DNA from: Mucilaginibacter pallidiroseus
Lineage (GTDB): Bacteria > Bacteroidota > Bacteroidia > Sphingobacteriales > Sphingobacteriaceae
Assembly: GCF_007846085.1 (NCBI RefSeq)
Contig: NZ_VOEJ01000002.1
Location: forward strand, 186,001-250,000
Direction: 5' to 3'
DNA length: 64,000 nt
The number at the start of each line of letters is the position of its first letter. Within the stretch, counting starts at the first letter, position 1. This document shows, one piece after another, positions 1 through 9,050 of this stretch. Under the pieces are notes generated by a model that was not told where the DNA came from, searched no databases, and was given only the letters and a program-made list of their open reading frames with translations. Made by a program: the position numbers and the translations under genes.

Positions 1-1
1 T

Positions 2-1447
2 TACCGGGCCAACTCAAAAGGCAACATTGGCGATTACAGGGGTGCTATTGCTGACTATACCGCTGCCCTGGCCATCAACCCCAAAAATGCTGAGGCAGTT
101 TTTTATCGCGGTAACGCATACGGTAATATCAAAAACTACACTGCTGCCGTTGCCGATTATAAAAAAGCTATAACTCTTAACCCTAAGCTACCTAACCTTT
201 ATAAGTACTTGGCCAACGCTTTAAGCAACAGCGGTAATAAAAAAGATGCGCTTTCTTACTTTAACGAGGCGGCAAAAACCGACCCTAACAATGCCGATGC
301 ATATGTGCTGCGCGGTACGGTTAAAAATAACCTTGGCGATGCCGAGGGTGCCCGTGCAGATCTTGATAAAGCCATTGAATTAAGCGGTAAAAGTTCTGAA
401 GCCTATCAAAACCGTGCGGATGTTTTGCTTAACGCCAAAGATTTCAACGGCGCTAAAGAGGATGCGGATAAGGCAATTGAGTTGAGTAGTAAAAACGGTT
501 ATGCTTACATAACCAGAGCAAGGGCAAACCTCGAATTAAAGGACACCACAGGTGCGCTCGCCGATATTGCGCAGGGCATAAAACTAATTCCGACTTACGA
601 TTACCAGTACGTGGTACTGGGTAATATACAATTTGACAGGCACGATTATGCAGCTGCCGTAGCAAGCTATACCAAGGGTTTACAATATTCGCCTGCAAAT
701 ACTGAGACATTTTTAAAACGCGGAACTGCACGTTTAAAAAATGGCGACCGAGCCGGAGCCATAGCCGACTATAAAAAGATTGCCGAAATAGGTACAGATA
801 ACGACAACTTGTATGCACGCATGATTAAAGCCATTACTAAAGGTGGCTTTTATAAAGAGGGTTTACCGCTTTTTAATGATTTGGTTGCTAAGAACGGCAG
901 GAATGCAAACTTTTTGGTTGGACGGGGATGGGCAAGAAAAAACTCGGGCGATATAAACGGAGCTTTGCTCGATTATAACGCGGCTATAAAGATTGACAGC
1001 ACCTCGTCTGATGCGTACAGCTACCGTGGCAGCGCCAAGCTCGAACTGAAAGATTATGAAGGCGCACTGGCCGATGTTGCTAAAGCCATTAAAATACACG
1101 AAGGCGAAGAAGAGCCTTATATCATTCGTGCCCGCATAAGGCTGGCCATGAAAAATTACCAGGGAGCTGTTGATGATTACAATACGGTAATTTTTATCAA
1201 CCTCAATAACACGGTGATGTTTGCCAATCGCGGCTATGCACGCAGCTTTTTGAACGATGTAGAGCGCGCTAATGCCGACTTTAATTATGCGCTAAAACTC
1301 GAACCCAACAACGCCCAGATTTATTACCAGCGCGGCAGGGCACGAATCAACTTTAAAGACACTACGGGCGCCTGCGCAGATTTTCAGAAGGCAATATCAC
1401 TCGGCTCGACACTTGCCGCTGATGAAGCTAAAAAGTACTGTAAATAG
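2..1447 (+). CDS. Tetratricopeptide-repeat protein (5' end outside the window)
   Basis: The open frame enters from the left edge and 481 residues are visible, so the true start lies outside the window. The protein is a continuous series of about 34-residue TPR units, recognisable by repeated A-x-x-D-Y/F-x-x-A-I-x-L-x-P patterns such as GAIADYTAALAINP. No other domain is visible. TPR solenoids are protein-protein scaffolds; there is no sign of an enzyme. The chain ends in a Cys-Lys just before the stop. The partner and cellular location cannot be judged without the N-terminus. It is followed by a repeat-like spacer and a strong terminator and converges with lspA. Confidence 0.9.
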   Translation, partial: YRANSKGNIGDYRGAIADYTAALAINPKNAEAVFYRGNAYGNIKNYTAAVADYKKAITLNPKLPNLYKYLANALSNSGNKKDALSYFNEAAKTDPNNADAYVLRGTVKNNLGDAEGARADLDKAIELSGKSSEAYQNRADVLLNAKDFNGAKEDADKAIELSSKNGYAYITRARANLELKDTTGALADIAQGIKLIPTYDYQYVVLGNIQFDRHDYAAAVASYTKGLQYSPANTETFLKRGTARLKNGDRAGAIADYKKIAEIGTDNDNLYARMIKAITKGGFYKEGLPLFNDLVAKNGRNANFLVGRGWARKNSGDINGALLDYNAAIKIDSTSSDAYSYRGSAKLELKDYEGALADVAKAIKIHEGEEEPYIIRARIRLAMKNYQGAVDDYNTVIFINLNNTVMFANRGYARSFLNDVERANADFNYALKLEPNNAQIYYQRGRARINFKDTTGACADFQKAISLGSTLAADEAKKYCK

Positions 1448-1477
1448 TGAATACTGCCCTTATTGGTAATTTTAGTT

Positions 1478-1550
1478 ATTAAGCGATCCTTGCGAGGAGC
1501 GCAGCGACGAAGCAATCGCGCCGTGTATATAAACAAGCGACGAGATTGCC
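1478..1550. repeat. REP-like intergenic repeat candidate
   Basis: The spacer between the TPR gene and lspA carries a GC-rich tract with the words GCGAGGAGCGCAGCGACGAA and, further on, GCGACGAGATTGCC. This wording resembles short palindromic intergenic repeats that recur in Sphingobacteriaceae genomes. Only one copy is visible here, so repeat status rests on recall rather than on copies in the window. Confidence 0.4.
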
Positions 1551-1594
1551 ACATTACAGTTCATAACGACATGTAGTTGGAGATTAAGTGAAAT

Positions 1595-1630
1595 AAAAAA
1601 AGCGCCCTGTTTCTGCAGGGCGCTTTTTTG
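1595..1630. terminator. Bidirectional intrinsic terminator (TPR gene / lspA)
   Basis: An 8-bp perfect GC-rich stem (GCGCCCTG at 1603-1610, CAGGGCGC at 1617-1624) has a 6-nt loop. It is flanked by an A-run on the left and a T-run on the right, so it can work for both converging genes. Confidence 0.9.
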
Positions 1631-1650
1631 GTATCTGGGTTTACAGCAAA

Positions 1651-2256
1651 TTATTCCTCAACCATTTCGCTGTTGGGGTTGCTTATTTCAGGTTCTTCCT
1701 GTTTAAAGTAACGCTTCTGATTTATCAGGATCATGAATACGCCAACGGAAATAGCAGCATCGGCCAGGTTAAACACCGGGCGGAAGAATATATACTCTTC
1801 GCCCCCCCATACAGGGAGCCATTTAGGGAAGTGACCTGTCAACAATGGGAAGTAAAACATATCAACTACGCGCCCGTGAAACAGCGGTGCATAGTTGTAA
1901 ATAATACCGTAAAAAGCAGAATCAATAATATTACCAACGGCTCCGGCAAATATCAGGGCTACCATCATAATTAAGCCGCGATGATATTTGTGCTTAATAA
2001 GGTGTACCAAACCGTAACCAATACCGCAAACAGCAACAATGCGAAAAAGGGTTAAGGCAAGTTTGCCCAGTTCGCCGCCAAGCTCCATCCCGAAGGCCAT
2101 ACCATTATTTTCGGTATAGTGCAGCATGCCACGGTTGCCAAGCAAAGGTATCTCCTCTTGCAATTGCATGTGGGTACGTACCCATATTTTAATTGCCTGG
2201 TCAAGTAGAATAATAAGAGCAGCAATAAAAAAAGGTTTAGTGTAGGCAGCCTTCAT
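1651..2256 (-). CDS. lspA: Lipoprotein signal peptidase (signal peptidase II)
   Basis: LspA is the inner-membrane aspartyl protease that removes signal peptides from diacylglyceryl-prolipoproteins at the lipobox cysteine. The 201-residue protein has four hydrophobic segments and the family motifs: an N-terminal D19-Q, NNGMAFG (50-56), GNIID (108-112), VVDMF (130-134) and FNLAD (162-166). D132 and D166 match the catalytic Asp pair. The third motif reads GNIIDS instead of the commoner GNxxDR. A charged C-terminal tail follows the last membrane segment. It is the last gene of ileS-dksA-lspA with no intergenic space. Lipoproteins it would process in this window include the M28 peptidase, CotH protein and LptC. 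Confidence 0.96.
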   Translation of the reverse strand: MKAAYTKPFFIAALIILLDQAIKIWVRTHMQLQEEIPLLGNRGMLHYTENNGMAFGMELGGELGKLALTLFRIVAVCGIGYGLVHLIKHKYHRGLIMMVALIFAGAVGNIIDSAFYGIIYNYAPLFHGRVVDMFYFPLLTGHFPKWLPVWGGEEYIFFRPVFNLADAAISVGVFMILINQKRYFKQEEPEISNPNSEMVEE

Positions 2257-2634
2257 CTATTGCTTCAATTTAGCTTCCATGGTCATGGTAGTGTGAGGCA
2301 CGGCACGCAGGCGCTCTTTTGGTATCAGTTTGCCTGTTACTTTGCAAATGCCGTATGTTTTGTTCTCGATACGTACCAAAGCCGCTTCCAACTGCTCAAT
2401 AAATTTCTTTTGGCGCGCAGCAAGCTGGTTTATTTGCTCTTTCTCTAAAGTAGCAGACCCATCCTCAAGCGTTTTATAAGTGCCGGCAGTATCGTCGGTA
2501 CCGTTTGCATTGGGGTTGCTTAACGAGCTTGCCAATGAGTTTAACTCCTCTTTTGAGCTACGAAGTTTATCTAACAAAAGCTCTTTAAATTCTTTTAATT
2601 CTGCGTCAGAATATCTTGTCTTTTCGTTTTCCAT
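2257..2634 (-). CDS. DksA/TraR-family protein lacking the zinc cysteines
   Basis: The 125-residue protein has an N-terminal coiled-coil region (about 8-90) followed by the family's C-terminal signature YGICKVTGKLIPKERL. DksA-type proteins enter the RNA polymerase secondary channel and tune transcription with ppGpp. Only one of the four zinc-finger cysteines is kept: the second position of the first CxxC is Thr and the second pair is absent. This is the form I recall from Bacteroidota. It sits directly between ileS and lspA, its start touching the ileS stop and its stop touching the lspA start, so the three are almost certainly one transcript. Whether it still binds RNA polymerase cannot be read from sequence. 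Confidence 0.88.
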   Translation of the reverse strand: MENEKTRYSDAELKEFKELLLDKLRSSKEELNSLASSLSNPNANGTDDTAGTYKTLEDGSATLEKEQINQLAARQKKFIEQLEAALVRIENKTYGICKVTGKLIPKERLRAVPHTTMTMEAKLKQ

Positions 2635-5600
2635 TTAATTTTTACTTATAGCAATCAAAATTTTGTTTCCGTCTATCTCAGTTTCGTCGCCCTGTGTAAT
2701 GGCTTCATTCTGAGTAAGGCGCTCGGCCAAAACTTCGGCGCTGATGTAAATTATGTTTGATTCAACAGCCTGCCAAATTCCGGCATCGCAGCTGGTCTCC
2801 ACCACAATTTTATCTGTTACGTCAAATCCTTTTGCCTTGCGCAGGTTTTGTACGCGGTTAATAAACTCACGTGCAATACCTTCCTGCTTCAATTCTTCGG
2901 TTATCGTAACATCTAAAGCAACAGTTAGTTTTCCCAAATTTGCAACCTGCCAGCCCGGTACATCTTCGGCTATAATTTCAACATCGCTAGGTAGTATCGA
3001 GTATTTGTTATCAAGTACCTGTATGCTGCCGTTTGTTTCCAGTTCGGTTATATCATCCTGCGTAAAGGCATTTATAGCGGCAGCAACATCCTTCATATCC
3101 TTACCCACTTTAGCACCAAGAGCCTTAAAGTTTGGTTTGATCTTCTTTTTGATGAAGCCCGCAGTATCGGTAATGTACTCGATATCCTTAATGTTGGTTT
3201 CGGACAGGATAAGTTCTTTTACCTTCTCAACCTGTTCTTTAAAGTTATTATCAAGGATAGGCAACAAAATCTTGCTTAGCGGGCGGCGTACCGGGATCTC
3301 GATCTTTTTACGTAGGGATAATACCAATGAAGATATATCCTGCGCCATTTGCATACGCTCCTCAAGCGCTTTATCAACCACATCGTTATGATACTCGGGG
3401 TAGTATGCCAGGTGTACCGATTCAAACGCCTCCTTACCGGTAACGCTGTTAAGATCCGTATACAGACGCTCAGCAAAAAATGGCGCAATCGGCGACATCA
3501 ATTTGCTGATGGTTATTAAACAGGTGTAAAGTGTTTGGTATGCCGATAGTTTATCATCAGAGTTGTCAGATTTCCAGAAACGGCGACGGCTCAAACGGAT
3601 GTACCAATTGCTAAAATGCTCGTCAACAAATTCCTGTACCGCACGGGCAGCTTTAGTAGGCTCAAAATCGGCGTAGTAACCATCAACCTCTTTGCTTAAC
3701 GTATTTAGCAGGGAAATGATCCAACGGTCAAGCTCTGGGCGTTGATCGATAGCTATTTCCGCCTCTTCATATTTAAACTTATCAATGTTGGCATAAAGCA
3801 CAAAGAACGAGTAGGTGTTATAAAGCGTTCCGAAGAATTTACGGCGCACCTCGTCTATACCGTCGACATTGAATTTAAGGTTATCCCATGGTGCAGCATT
3901 GCTGATCATGTACCAACGGGCCGCATCGGCACCAAACTGCTCAATAGTTTCAAAAGGATCGACACCATTGCCCAAACGTTTAGACATTTTGTTGCCGTTT
4001 TTATCGAGCACCAAACCGTTGGAGATTACGTTTTTAAAGGCGATACCTTTGTTGCCTACTTTTTCGTTAACGGCTTTAATTTCGTCGCTGGCTTCGCTAA
4101 GCATTACCGCTATTGCATGCAGGGTAAAGAACCAACCGCGGGTTTGGTCAACACCTTCAGCAATAAAATCTGCCGGGTAAGCCGTTGCAAACTGCTCCTT
4201 GTTTTCGAAGGGGAAGTGCCATTGTGCATAAGGCATGGCACCGCTGTCAAACCAAACGTCAATAAGGTCTGTCTCGCGGATCATTTTATTGCCTGCTGAT
4301 GAGCATAAGATCACATCATCAACATAAGGGCGGTGCATATCTTCCAGCTTAAACCCTTCGGGCATAAAACCTGCAGCAATTGCTTTTTCAATTTCAGCAT
4401 TCAGTTCAGCTATCGAGCCGATGCATTTTTCTTCGGTGCCATTTTCCTCGCGCCAGATAGGCAGCGGGGTACCCCAGTAACGTGAGCGCGAAAGGTTCCA
4501 GTCAACAAGGTTTTCCAGCCAGTTACCAAAACGGCCTGTACCAGTGCTCTCCGGCTTCCAGTTGATGGTTTTGTTAAGCTCAACCAGTTTCTCTTTTACC
4601 GCGGTGGTGCGGATAAACCAGCTATCGAGCGGGTAGTAAAGTATAGGCTCATCGCTGCGCCACGAGTGCGGGTAGCTGTGCTCGTATTTTTGTACGTTGA
4701 AGGCCTTGTTCTCTTCCTTAAGTTTTATCGATATCAAAACATCCGTAGGCTTAAAGTCGGCAGCGGCGCGTTCATCGTTATTGTAATACTCTTCTTTAAC
4801 ATAACGGCCTGCAAAATCACTAACCTCTTCAACAAAGCGACCCTGCTTGTCAACCAGCGGTACTTCTTTGCCAAATTCATCCTTTACCATTACAGATGGC
4901 ACGTTGTTTTCCTTACATGCCCTAAAGTCATCCGCACCAAAAACAGATGCAGTGTGTACTATTCCTGTACCGTCACCGGTGGTAACAAAATCAGCCGGGA
5001 TAACACGGAAAGCATTTTGCTCCAACTCCGCATTGGTTACATAAGGCATCAATTGCTCATAGTGTATGCCAACAAGGTCGGTACCTTTGCACTCGCCTTT
5101 TATTTGCCATGGGATGATTTTATCGCCGCCTTTGTAGTCTTCAAAAGATGCGTTCTCGCCATCGGCTTTAAAGTATTTACCAACAAGCTCTTTAGCCAAC
5201 ACCACGCAAACAGGCGCGTATGTGTATGGGTTGAACGTGGCAATTTTTACGTAGGTAATATCCTCGCCAACGGCCAGTGCGCAGTTTGATGGCAATGTCC
5301 ATGGTGTGGTTGTCCACGCCAGGATATAAACGTCGGTATCAACGCCATCAAACAGGAAAGCCGAATCGCCATCCTTTTTAACCTTAAACTGAGCGGTAAT
5401 GGTAGTATCCTTTACCATTTTGTAAGTGCCGGGCTGGTTAAGCTCATGCGAGCTCAGGCCCGTACCCGATTTTGGCGAATATGGCTGTACAGTGTAACCC
5501 TTGTATAAAAAGTCCTTTTTATACAGTTCCTTCAGTATCCACCAAAGGGTTTCGATGTATTCGTTTTCGTAGGTCACGTATGGGTTTTCAAGGTCAACCC

Positions 5601-6018
5601 AGTAACCCATCTTTTCGGTAAGGTCGTTCCACACGTCGGTATAACGCATTACCTCCTTGCGGCAGGCATCGTTATACTCTTTTACAGTGATCTTTTTACC
5701 AATATCGTCTTTAGTGATGCCAAGGGCTTTTTCAACAGCAAGCTCAATAGGAAGGCCGTGGGTATCCCAACCGCCTTTGCGCTTAACCTGGTAACCCTTA
5801 AGGGTTTTGTAACGGCAAAAAATATCCTTAATAGAGCGGGCCATTACGTGGTGTATACCCGGCATACCATTGGCACTTGGCGGGCCCTCGTAAAAAGTAT
5901 ATGGATTACTGGCCGGCCTGCTGCTGATGCTCTTCTCAAATATGTTGTTCTGTTGCCAGAAATCAAGAATTTCTTTGCCTGTTTGCGACAGGTTTAACTG
6001 TTTATATTCCTTGTACAT
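2635..6018 (-). CDS. ileS: Isoleucine--tRNA ligase, eukaryote-like type 2 with GXHH signature
   Basis: Class Ia aminoacyl-tRNA synthetase that charges tRNA-Ile and edits misactivated valine. The start is set at the internal ATG (6016-6018, MYKEYKQLN), giving 1127 residues; an upstream alternative would add 11 residues not typical of the family. The Rossmann fold carries SANGMPGIHHV, in which the usual HXGH motif reads GIHH (5848-5859), and KMSKR (3976-3990). The CP1 editing domain lies between. The end is the long C-terminal extension of type 2 enzymes without an obvious zinc-finger cysteine cluster. It leads the ileS-dksA-lspA operon. The altered signature is discussed in the findings. Confidence 0.96.
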   Translation of the reverse strand: MYKEYKQLNLSQTGKEILDFWQQNNIFEKSISSRPASNPYTFYEGPPSANGMPGIHHVMARSIKDIFCRYKTLKGYQVKRKGGWDTHGLPIELAVEKALGITKDDIGKKITVKEYNDACRKEVMRYTDVWNDLTEKMGYWVDLENPYVTYENEYIETLWWILKELYKKDFLYKGYTVQPYSPKSGTGLSSHELNQPGTYKMVKDTTITAQFKVKKDGDSAFLFDGVDTDVYILAWTTTPWTLPSNCALAVGEDITYVKIATFNPYTYAPVCVVLAKELVGKYFKADGENASFEDYKGGDKIIPWQIKGECKGTDLVGIHYEQLMPYVTNAELEQNAFRVIPADFVTTGDGTGIVHTASVFGADDFRACKENNVPSVMVKDEFGKEVPLVDKQGRFVEEVSDFAGRYVKEEYYNNDERAAADFKPTDVLISIKLKEENKAFNVQKYEHSYPHSWRSDEPILYYPLDSWFIRTTAVKEKLVELNKTINWKPESTGTGRFGNWLENLVDWNLSRSRYWGTPLPIWREENGTEEKCIGSIAELNAEIEKAIAAGFMPEGFKLEDMHRPYVDDVILCSSAGNKMIRETDLIDVWFDSGAMPYAQWHFPFENKEQFATAYPADFIAEGVDQTRGWFFTLHAIAVMLSEASDEIKAVNEKVGNKGIAFKNVISNGLVLDKNGNKMSKRLGNGVDPFETIEQFGADAARWYMISNAAPWDNLKFNVDGIDEVRRKFFGTLYNTYSFFVLYANIDKFKYEEAEIAIDQRPELDRWIISLLNTLSKEVDGYYADFEPTKAARAVQEFVDEHFSNWYIRLSRRRFWKSDNSDDKLSAYQTLYTCLITISKLMSPIAPFFAERLYTDLNSVTGKEAFESVHLAYYPEYHNDVVDKALEERMQMAQDISSLVLSLRKKIEIPVRRPLSKILLPILDNNFKEQVEKVKELILSETNIKDIEYITDTAGFIKKKIKPNFKALGAKVGKDMKDVAAAINAFTQDDITELETNGSIQVLDNKYSILPSDVEIIAEDVPGWQVANLGKLTVALDVTITEELKQEGIAREFINRVQNLRKAKGFDVTDKIVVETSCDAGIWQAVESNIIYISAEVLAERLTQNEAITQGDETEIDGNKILIAISKN

Positions 6019-6048
6019 CAATATGTTCGCGTCGAATTTTAAAGGTTG

Positions 6049-6056
6049 CAAAAATA
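6049..6056 (-). promoter_or_regulatory. Possible -7 box for the ileS operon
   Basis: Read on the minus strand, this is TATTTTTG, matching the Bacteroidota TAnnTTTG consensus and placing transcription start about 20-25 nt before the ileS ATG. No clear -33 TTTG lies at the usual distance, so support is limited. Confidence 0.35.
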
Positions 6057-6197
6057 GGTAATTTTATCTTAAAAAGGTAGCAGTAGGGTAATTATGACAC
6101 CCCTGTTGTGCTATAATGATGCTGTTTGCCTGCCCATTGCCTCTTCTATACCAAGCCCAATTAAACAAAGCTTTAAATTGACGACTTCGACGCAGGA

Positions 6198-6226
6198 TTT
6201 GTGATAATGCAAAATTTATATATTTG
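6198..6226 (+). promoter_or_regulatory. Bacteroidota-type promoter for the M28 peptidase gene
   Basis: A TTTG at 6198-6201 and TATATTTG at 6219-6226 are separated by 17 bp, matching the -33/-7 consensus. Transcription would start near 6232, about 12 nt before the ATG at 6245. An upstream in-frame ATG overlaps this -7 region and is therefore unlikely to be the start. Confidence 0.65.
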
Positions 6227-6244
6227 GATAAATACGTCGAACTT

Positions 6245-7885
6245 ATGAAGTTTAAATACGCCCCTATACTTGCCATTACCGCCTTGATTGCAGGATGCGC
6301 AGGTAACGATAAAAAAGCAGCAGAAAGCACTACTGATACTGCAATGGCTGCCGATATTAAACAGCATATAGCAGTGCTGGCTAACGACAGCATGCTTGGC
6401 CGCAAACCATTCGGCCCGGGCGAAACCAAGACCATCAATTATATATTAAATGAGTTTAAAAAACTGGGGCTCGAGCCTGGCAACAACGGCAGCTATTACC
6501 AGGAAGTGCCTTTGGTTGAGATAACCAGCACACCCGCTGATATGCATATAAGCGGAAAGGAAACGGCAGACCTAAAGCCCGGAGTTGACTTTGTTGCCGC
6601 TACCCGCCGCGAGGTTGATACGCTGAACTTAAAAAACTCGCCGCTGGTATTTGCAGGCTTTGGCGTGGTAGCACCAGAGTATGGCTGGAACGATTATAAA
6701 GGACTGGATGTTAAAGGCAAAACGGTATTGGTTTTAGTTAACGACCCTGGCTTTAAAGCCAAGGAAAAACTATTTAAAGGCGATACCATGAGTTACTATG
6801 GCCGCTGGACATACAAATATGAGGAGGCTGCCAGGCAAGGCGCGGCAGGTGTGATCATCATACACCAAACTGAGCCCGCAAGCTATGGCTGGCAGGTTAT
6901 ACAAACCAGTTTTATGGGCGCAAAACTGCATTTGCAACAGGCCGATAAGCACATGAACCGCTGCAAGGTTGAAGGCTGGATAACCGAAGATGCCGCCAAA
7001 AAGTTATTGGCCGCAGCAGGCATCACGGAAGACATGCGCGACTATGCTCGCAAAAAGGACTTTAAGGCTGTGGCGCTTAACAGCACTGCATCGGTAGCTA
7101 TTACAAATAAGTTGAAATATGCAAAATCGCATAACGTTATCGCAACGCTTAAAGGCAGCACCCGGCGAAACGAGTATATTTTGTACAGCGCCCATTGGGA
7201 CCACCTGGGCACCGGCAAGCCCGACGCCAAAGGCGACAGCATTTACAACGGCGCTATTGATAATGCCAGTGGTGTAGCCGCCGTTTTAGCGGTTGCCAAA
7301 AAATTTGTAAGCCAAAAAGAAAAGCCTCAGCGTTCCATAGTTTTCCTGATGGTAACGGCAGAAGAACAGGGATTATTAGGGTCTGAATATTATGGAACGC
7401 ATCCTGTTTATCCGCTCAATAAAACGGTTGCCAATTTAAATCTTGATGCCCTGTCGGACTTTGGCGAAACCCGCAACCTGAGTATTACAGGAAAAGGCCA
7501 AAACGACCTGGATGATTATGTGGAGGCCGATGCCAAAGCACATGGCTGGACGGTTGAGGGCGATGGCAACCCCGGCTCGGGCGGTTATTACCGGTCAGAT
7601 CATTTTAACTTTGCTAAGGTTGGTGTGCCCGCCTTAGATATGCATACAGGCAATGACGCCGTTAATGGCGGCAAAGAGCTTGGCGAAAAGAGAGGCAATG
7701 AATATGGCGACACTAAATACCATCAGCCTGCCGATAATTACTATCCCGAAATGAATACAAACGGTATGGCACAGGCAGCTGATATACTTTACCGCATCGG
7801 GCTAAAATTAAGCAATGAAACCACCTTCCCCGGCTGGAAACCAGGTTCCGAATTTAAAGCGATAAGGGAAAAATCGATGAAGTAA
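6245..7885 (+). CDS. M28-family zinc aminopeptidase, lipoprotein
   Basis: A secreted metallopeptidase of the M28 family, expected to trim N-terminal amino acids from peptides. From the ATG at 6245 the protein has 546 residues. It begins with a lipoprotein signal (hydrophobic stretch, then IAGC with C18), so it should be anchored on the outer membrane or periplasmic face. A PA-like insert precedes the catalytic domain. Metal and catalytic residues are visible in SAHWDHLG, GAIDNASGV, VTAEEQGLLGSEY, LNLDAL and YRSDHFNF. It is preceded by its own promoter and followed by a terminator, so it is a single-gene unit divergent from ileS. Confidence 0.93.
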   Translation: MKFKYAPILAITALIAGCAGNDKKAAESTTDTAMAADIKQHIAVLANDSMLGRKPFGPGETKTINYILNEFKKLGLEPGNNGSYYQEVPLVEITSTPADMHISGKETADLKPGVDFVAATRREVDTLNLKNSPLVFAGFGVVAPEYGWNDYKGLDVKGKTVLVLVNDPGFKAKEKLFKGDTMSYYGRWTYKYEEAARQGAAGVIIIHQTEPASYGWQVIQTSFMGAKLHLQQADKHMNRCKVEGWITEDAAKKLLAAAGITEDMRDYARKKDFKAVALNSTASVAITNKLKYAKSHNVIATLKGSTRRNEYILYSAHWDHLGTGKPDAKGDSIYNGAIDNASGVAAVLAVAKKFVSQKEKPQRSIVFLMVTAEEQGLLGSEYYGTHPVYPLNKTVANLNLDALSDFGETRNLSITGKGQNDLDDYVEADAKAHGWTVEGDGNPGSGGYYRSDHFNFAKVGVPALDMHTGNDAVNGGKELGEKRGNEYGDTKYHQPADNYYPEMNTNGMAQAADILYRIGLKLSNETTFPGWKPGSEFKAIREKSMK

Positions 7886-7899
7886 AATTTTAAACATCA

Positions 7900-7929
7900 A
7901 AAGGCCGAAACGTTTTGCTTCGGCTTTTT
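7900..7929 (+). terminator. Intrinsic terminator after the M28 peptidase gene
   Basis: The stem GCCGAA (7904-7909) / TTCGGC (7919-7924) is extended by flanking A/T pairs and followed by TTTTT. Confidence 0.75.
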
Positions 7930-7970
7930 GTAATTTGTGATCGGGTTATTATATTTAACAAAACCTTATC

Positions 7971-9038
7971 ATGAAAAAAATTTTGGTTACCACCACCGAA
8001 ACACTTCAAGGCTACGATATTGTTAGCTACATAAAACCCATATTCTCGAACCTTGTGGTTGGGGCAAACTTTTTTAAAGATTTCGGAGCTTCTTTTTCTG
8101 ATTTTTTTGGAGGTCGATCAACCCTTTACGAAAGAAACCTGCACTTGCTCAACGAGCAGGCAATGCAAACTCTAATTGTGAAAGCTAAAGAGATCGGCGC
8201 AAATTGCGTGTTGGGCATGAAAGTGGATGTGGATGAAATTAGTGGAAAAAACATGCAGATGTTTATGGTTACCGCATGGGGTACTGCTGTAATTGCAGTA
8301 AAAAGTGGCGATACCCGTTTACAAGAAAACTTCAAGGAGGTAGATAAAGAATCTATCAAGGAAAAAGCAAGACTGCTAGTATTGATAAATGAATCTGCTA
8401 AAGAAGGCTTTAAGCTGACATTAAAGGATCTTGAATTTATCGTAGAGACTAAGTCCCCGGAATTTCGACACTTGCTTATAAATAAATATAAACGGCTGGA
8501 CCCGGCGAACTTTGATGATGCTCAATACAAAAGCATAGTTGCCTTGTATCAAGATTACTTTGCCACACTTGATGCAAATTTGGCAGTTCCTATTGTATAT
8601 GATGCATTGTTAAAGGAGACAGATAAAAAAGCTATAGACAAAATTACTGAGCTTATTAAAGCAAACGATTTGTTAGATTACGCTTACATCAATCTATTAT
8701 TGGCTGGCGACAGGGACAGACGACTTATAGCTTTAAACCTTCTTACCGGCGATAAAAAGACTTACGTTACTAACGATATTAACGAACTTAAAAATATCAA
8801 AGAACAGTTGGCCAGCGCCTTGCCAATACAAACTACAAGAGGTACTAAAAAAGGATTCCTGTCATCAAACGAAAAGGAGGTTTGGATATGCAGCTGCAAT
8901 ACATCAAACCCACTGGATCAACAATACTGTAGCAACTGCAATAAAGATGAATACGGCTTTAAACCGGGCGAGGTTTCGGTAACTGCAGTTTTACCAATGC
9001 TTGAAAATAAAATTCAGGCTTTGAGCAGTCTGTTGTAA
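7971..9038 (+). CDS. YbjQ-like heavy-metal-binding domain protein with C-terminal zinc ribbon
   Basis: The first 110 residues resemble the YbjQ/DUF74 fold (start MKKILVTTTETLQGYDIV, then a conserved block with NAVGM-like GANCVLGMKVDVDEI and FMVTAWGTAV). A helical middle region follows. The C-terminus (about 304-330) has C-x-C and C-x-x-C pairs (WICSCNTSN, YCSNCNK), a short zinc ribbon. YbjQ domains form pentamers of uncertain role; the fusion suggests a zinc-binding adaptor, but no activity can be assigned. It starts 85 bp after the M28 gene beyond a terminator and is followed 12 bp later by a small membrane protein that may be co-transcribed. Confidence 0.75.
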   Translation: MKKILVTTTETLQGYDIVSYIKPIFSNLVVGANFFKDFGASFSDFFGGRSTLYERNLHLLNEQAMQTLIVKAKEIGANCVLGMKVDVDEISGKNMQMFMVTAWGTAVIAVKSGDTRLQENFKEVDKESIKEKARLLVLINESAKEGFKLTLKDLEFIVETKSPEFRHLLINKYKRLDPANFDDAQYKSIVALYQDYFATLDANLAVPIVYDALLKETDKKAIDKITELIKANDLLDYAYINLLLAGDRDRRLIALNLLTGDKKTYVTNDINELKNIKEQLASALPIQTTRGTKKGFLSSNEKEVWICSCNTSNPLDQQYCSNCNKDEYGFKPGEVSVTAVLPMLENKIQALSSLL

Positions 9039-9050
9039 ATTTGTTTCCTT

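Noticed and set aside
3742..4299. Long open frame antisense to ileS (also many others antisense to uvrB, fabF, CLC and YfhO genes)
   Set aside because: They lie fully inside well-supported genes on the other strand, have no family resemblance and arise from codon bias.
6224..6244. Upstream ATG as start of the M28 peptidase
   Set aside because: It lies in the predicted -7 box and would put polar residues in front of the lipoprotein signal; the ATG at 6245 fits both.
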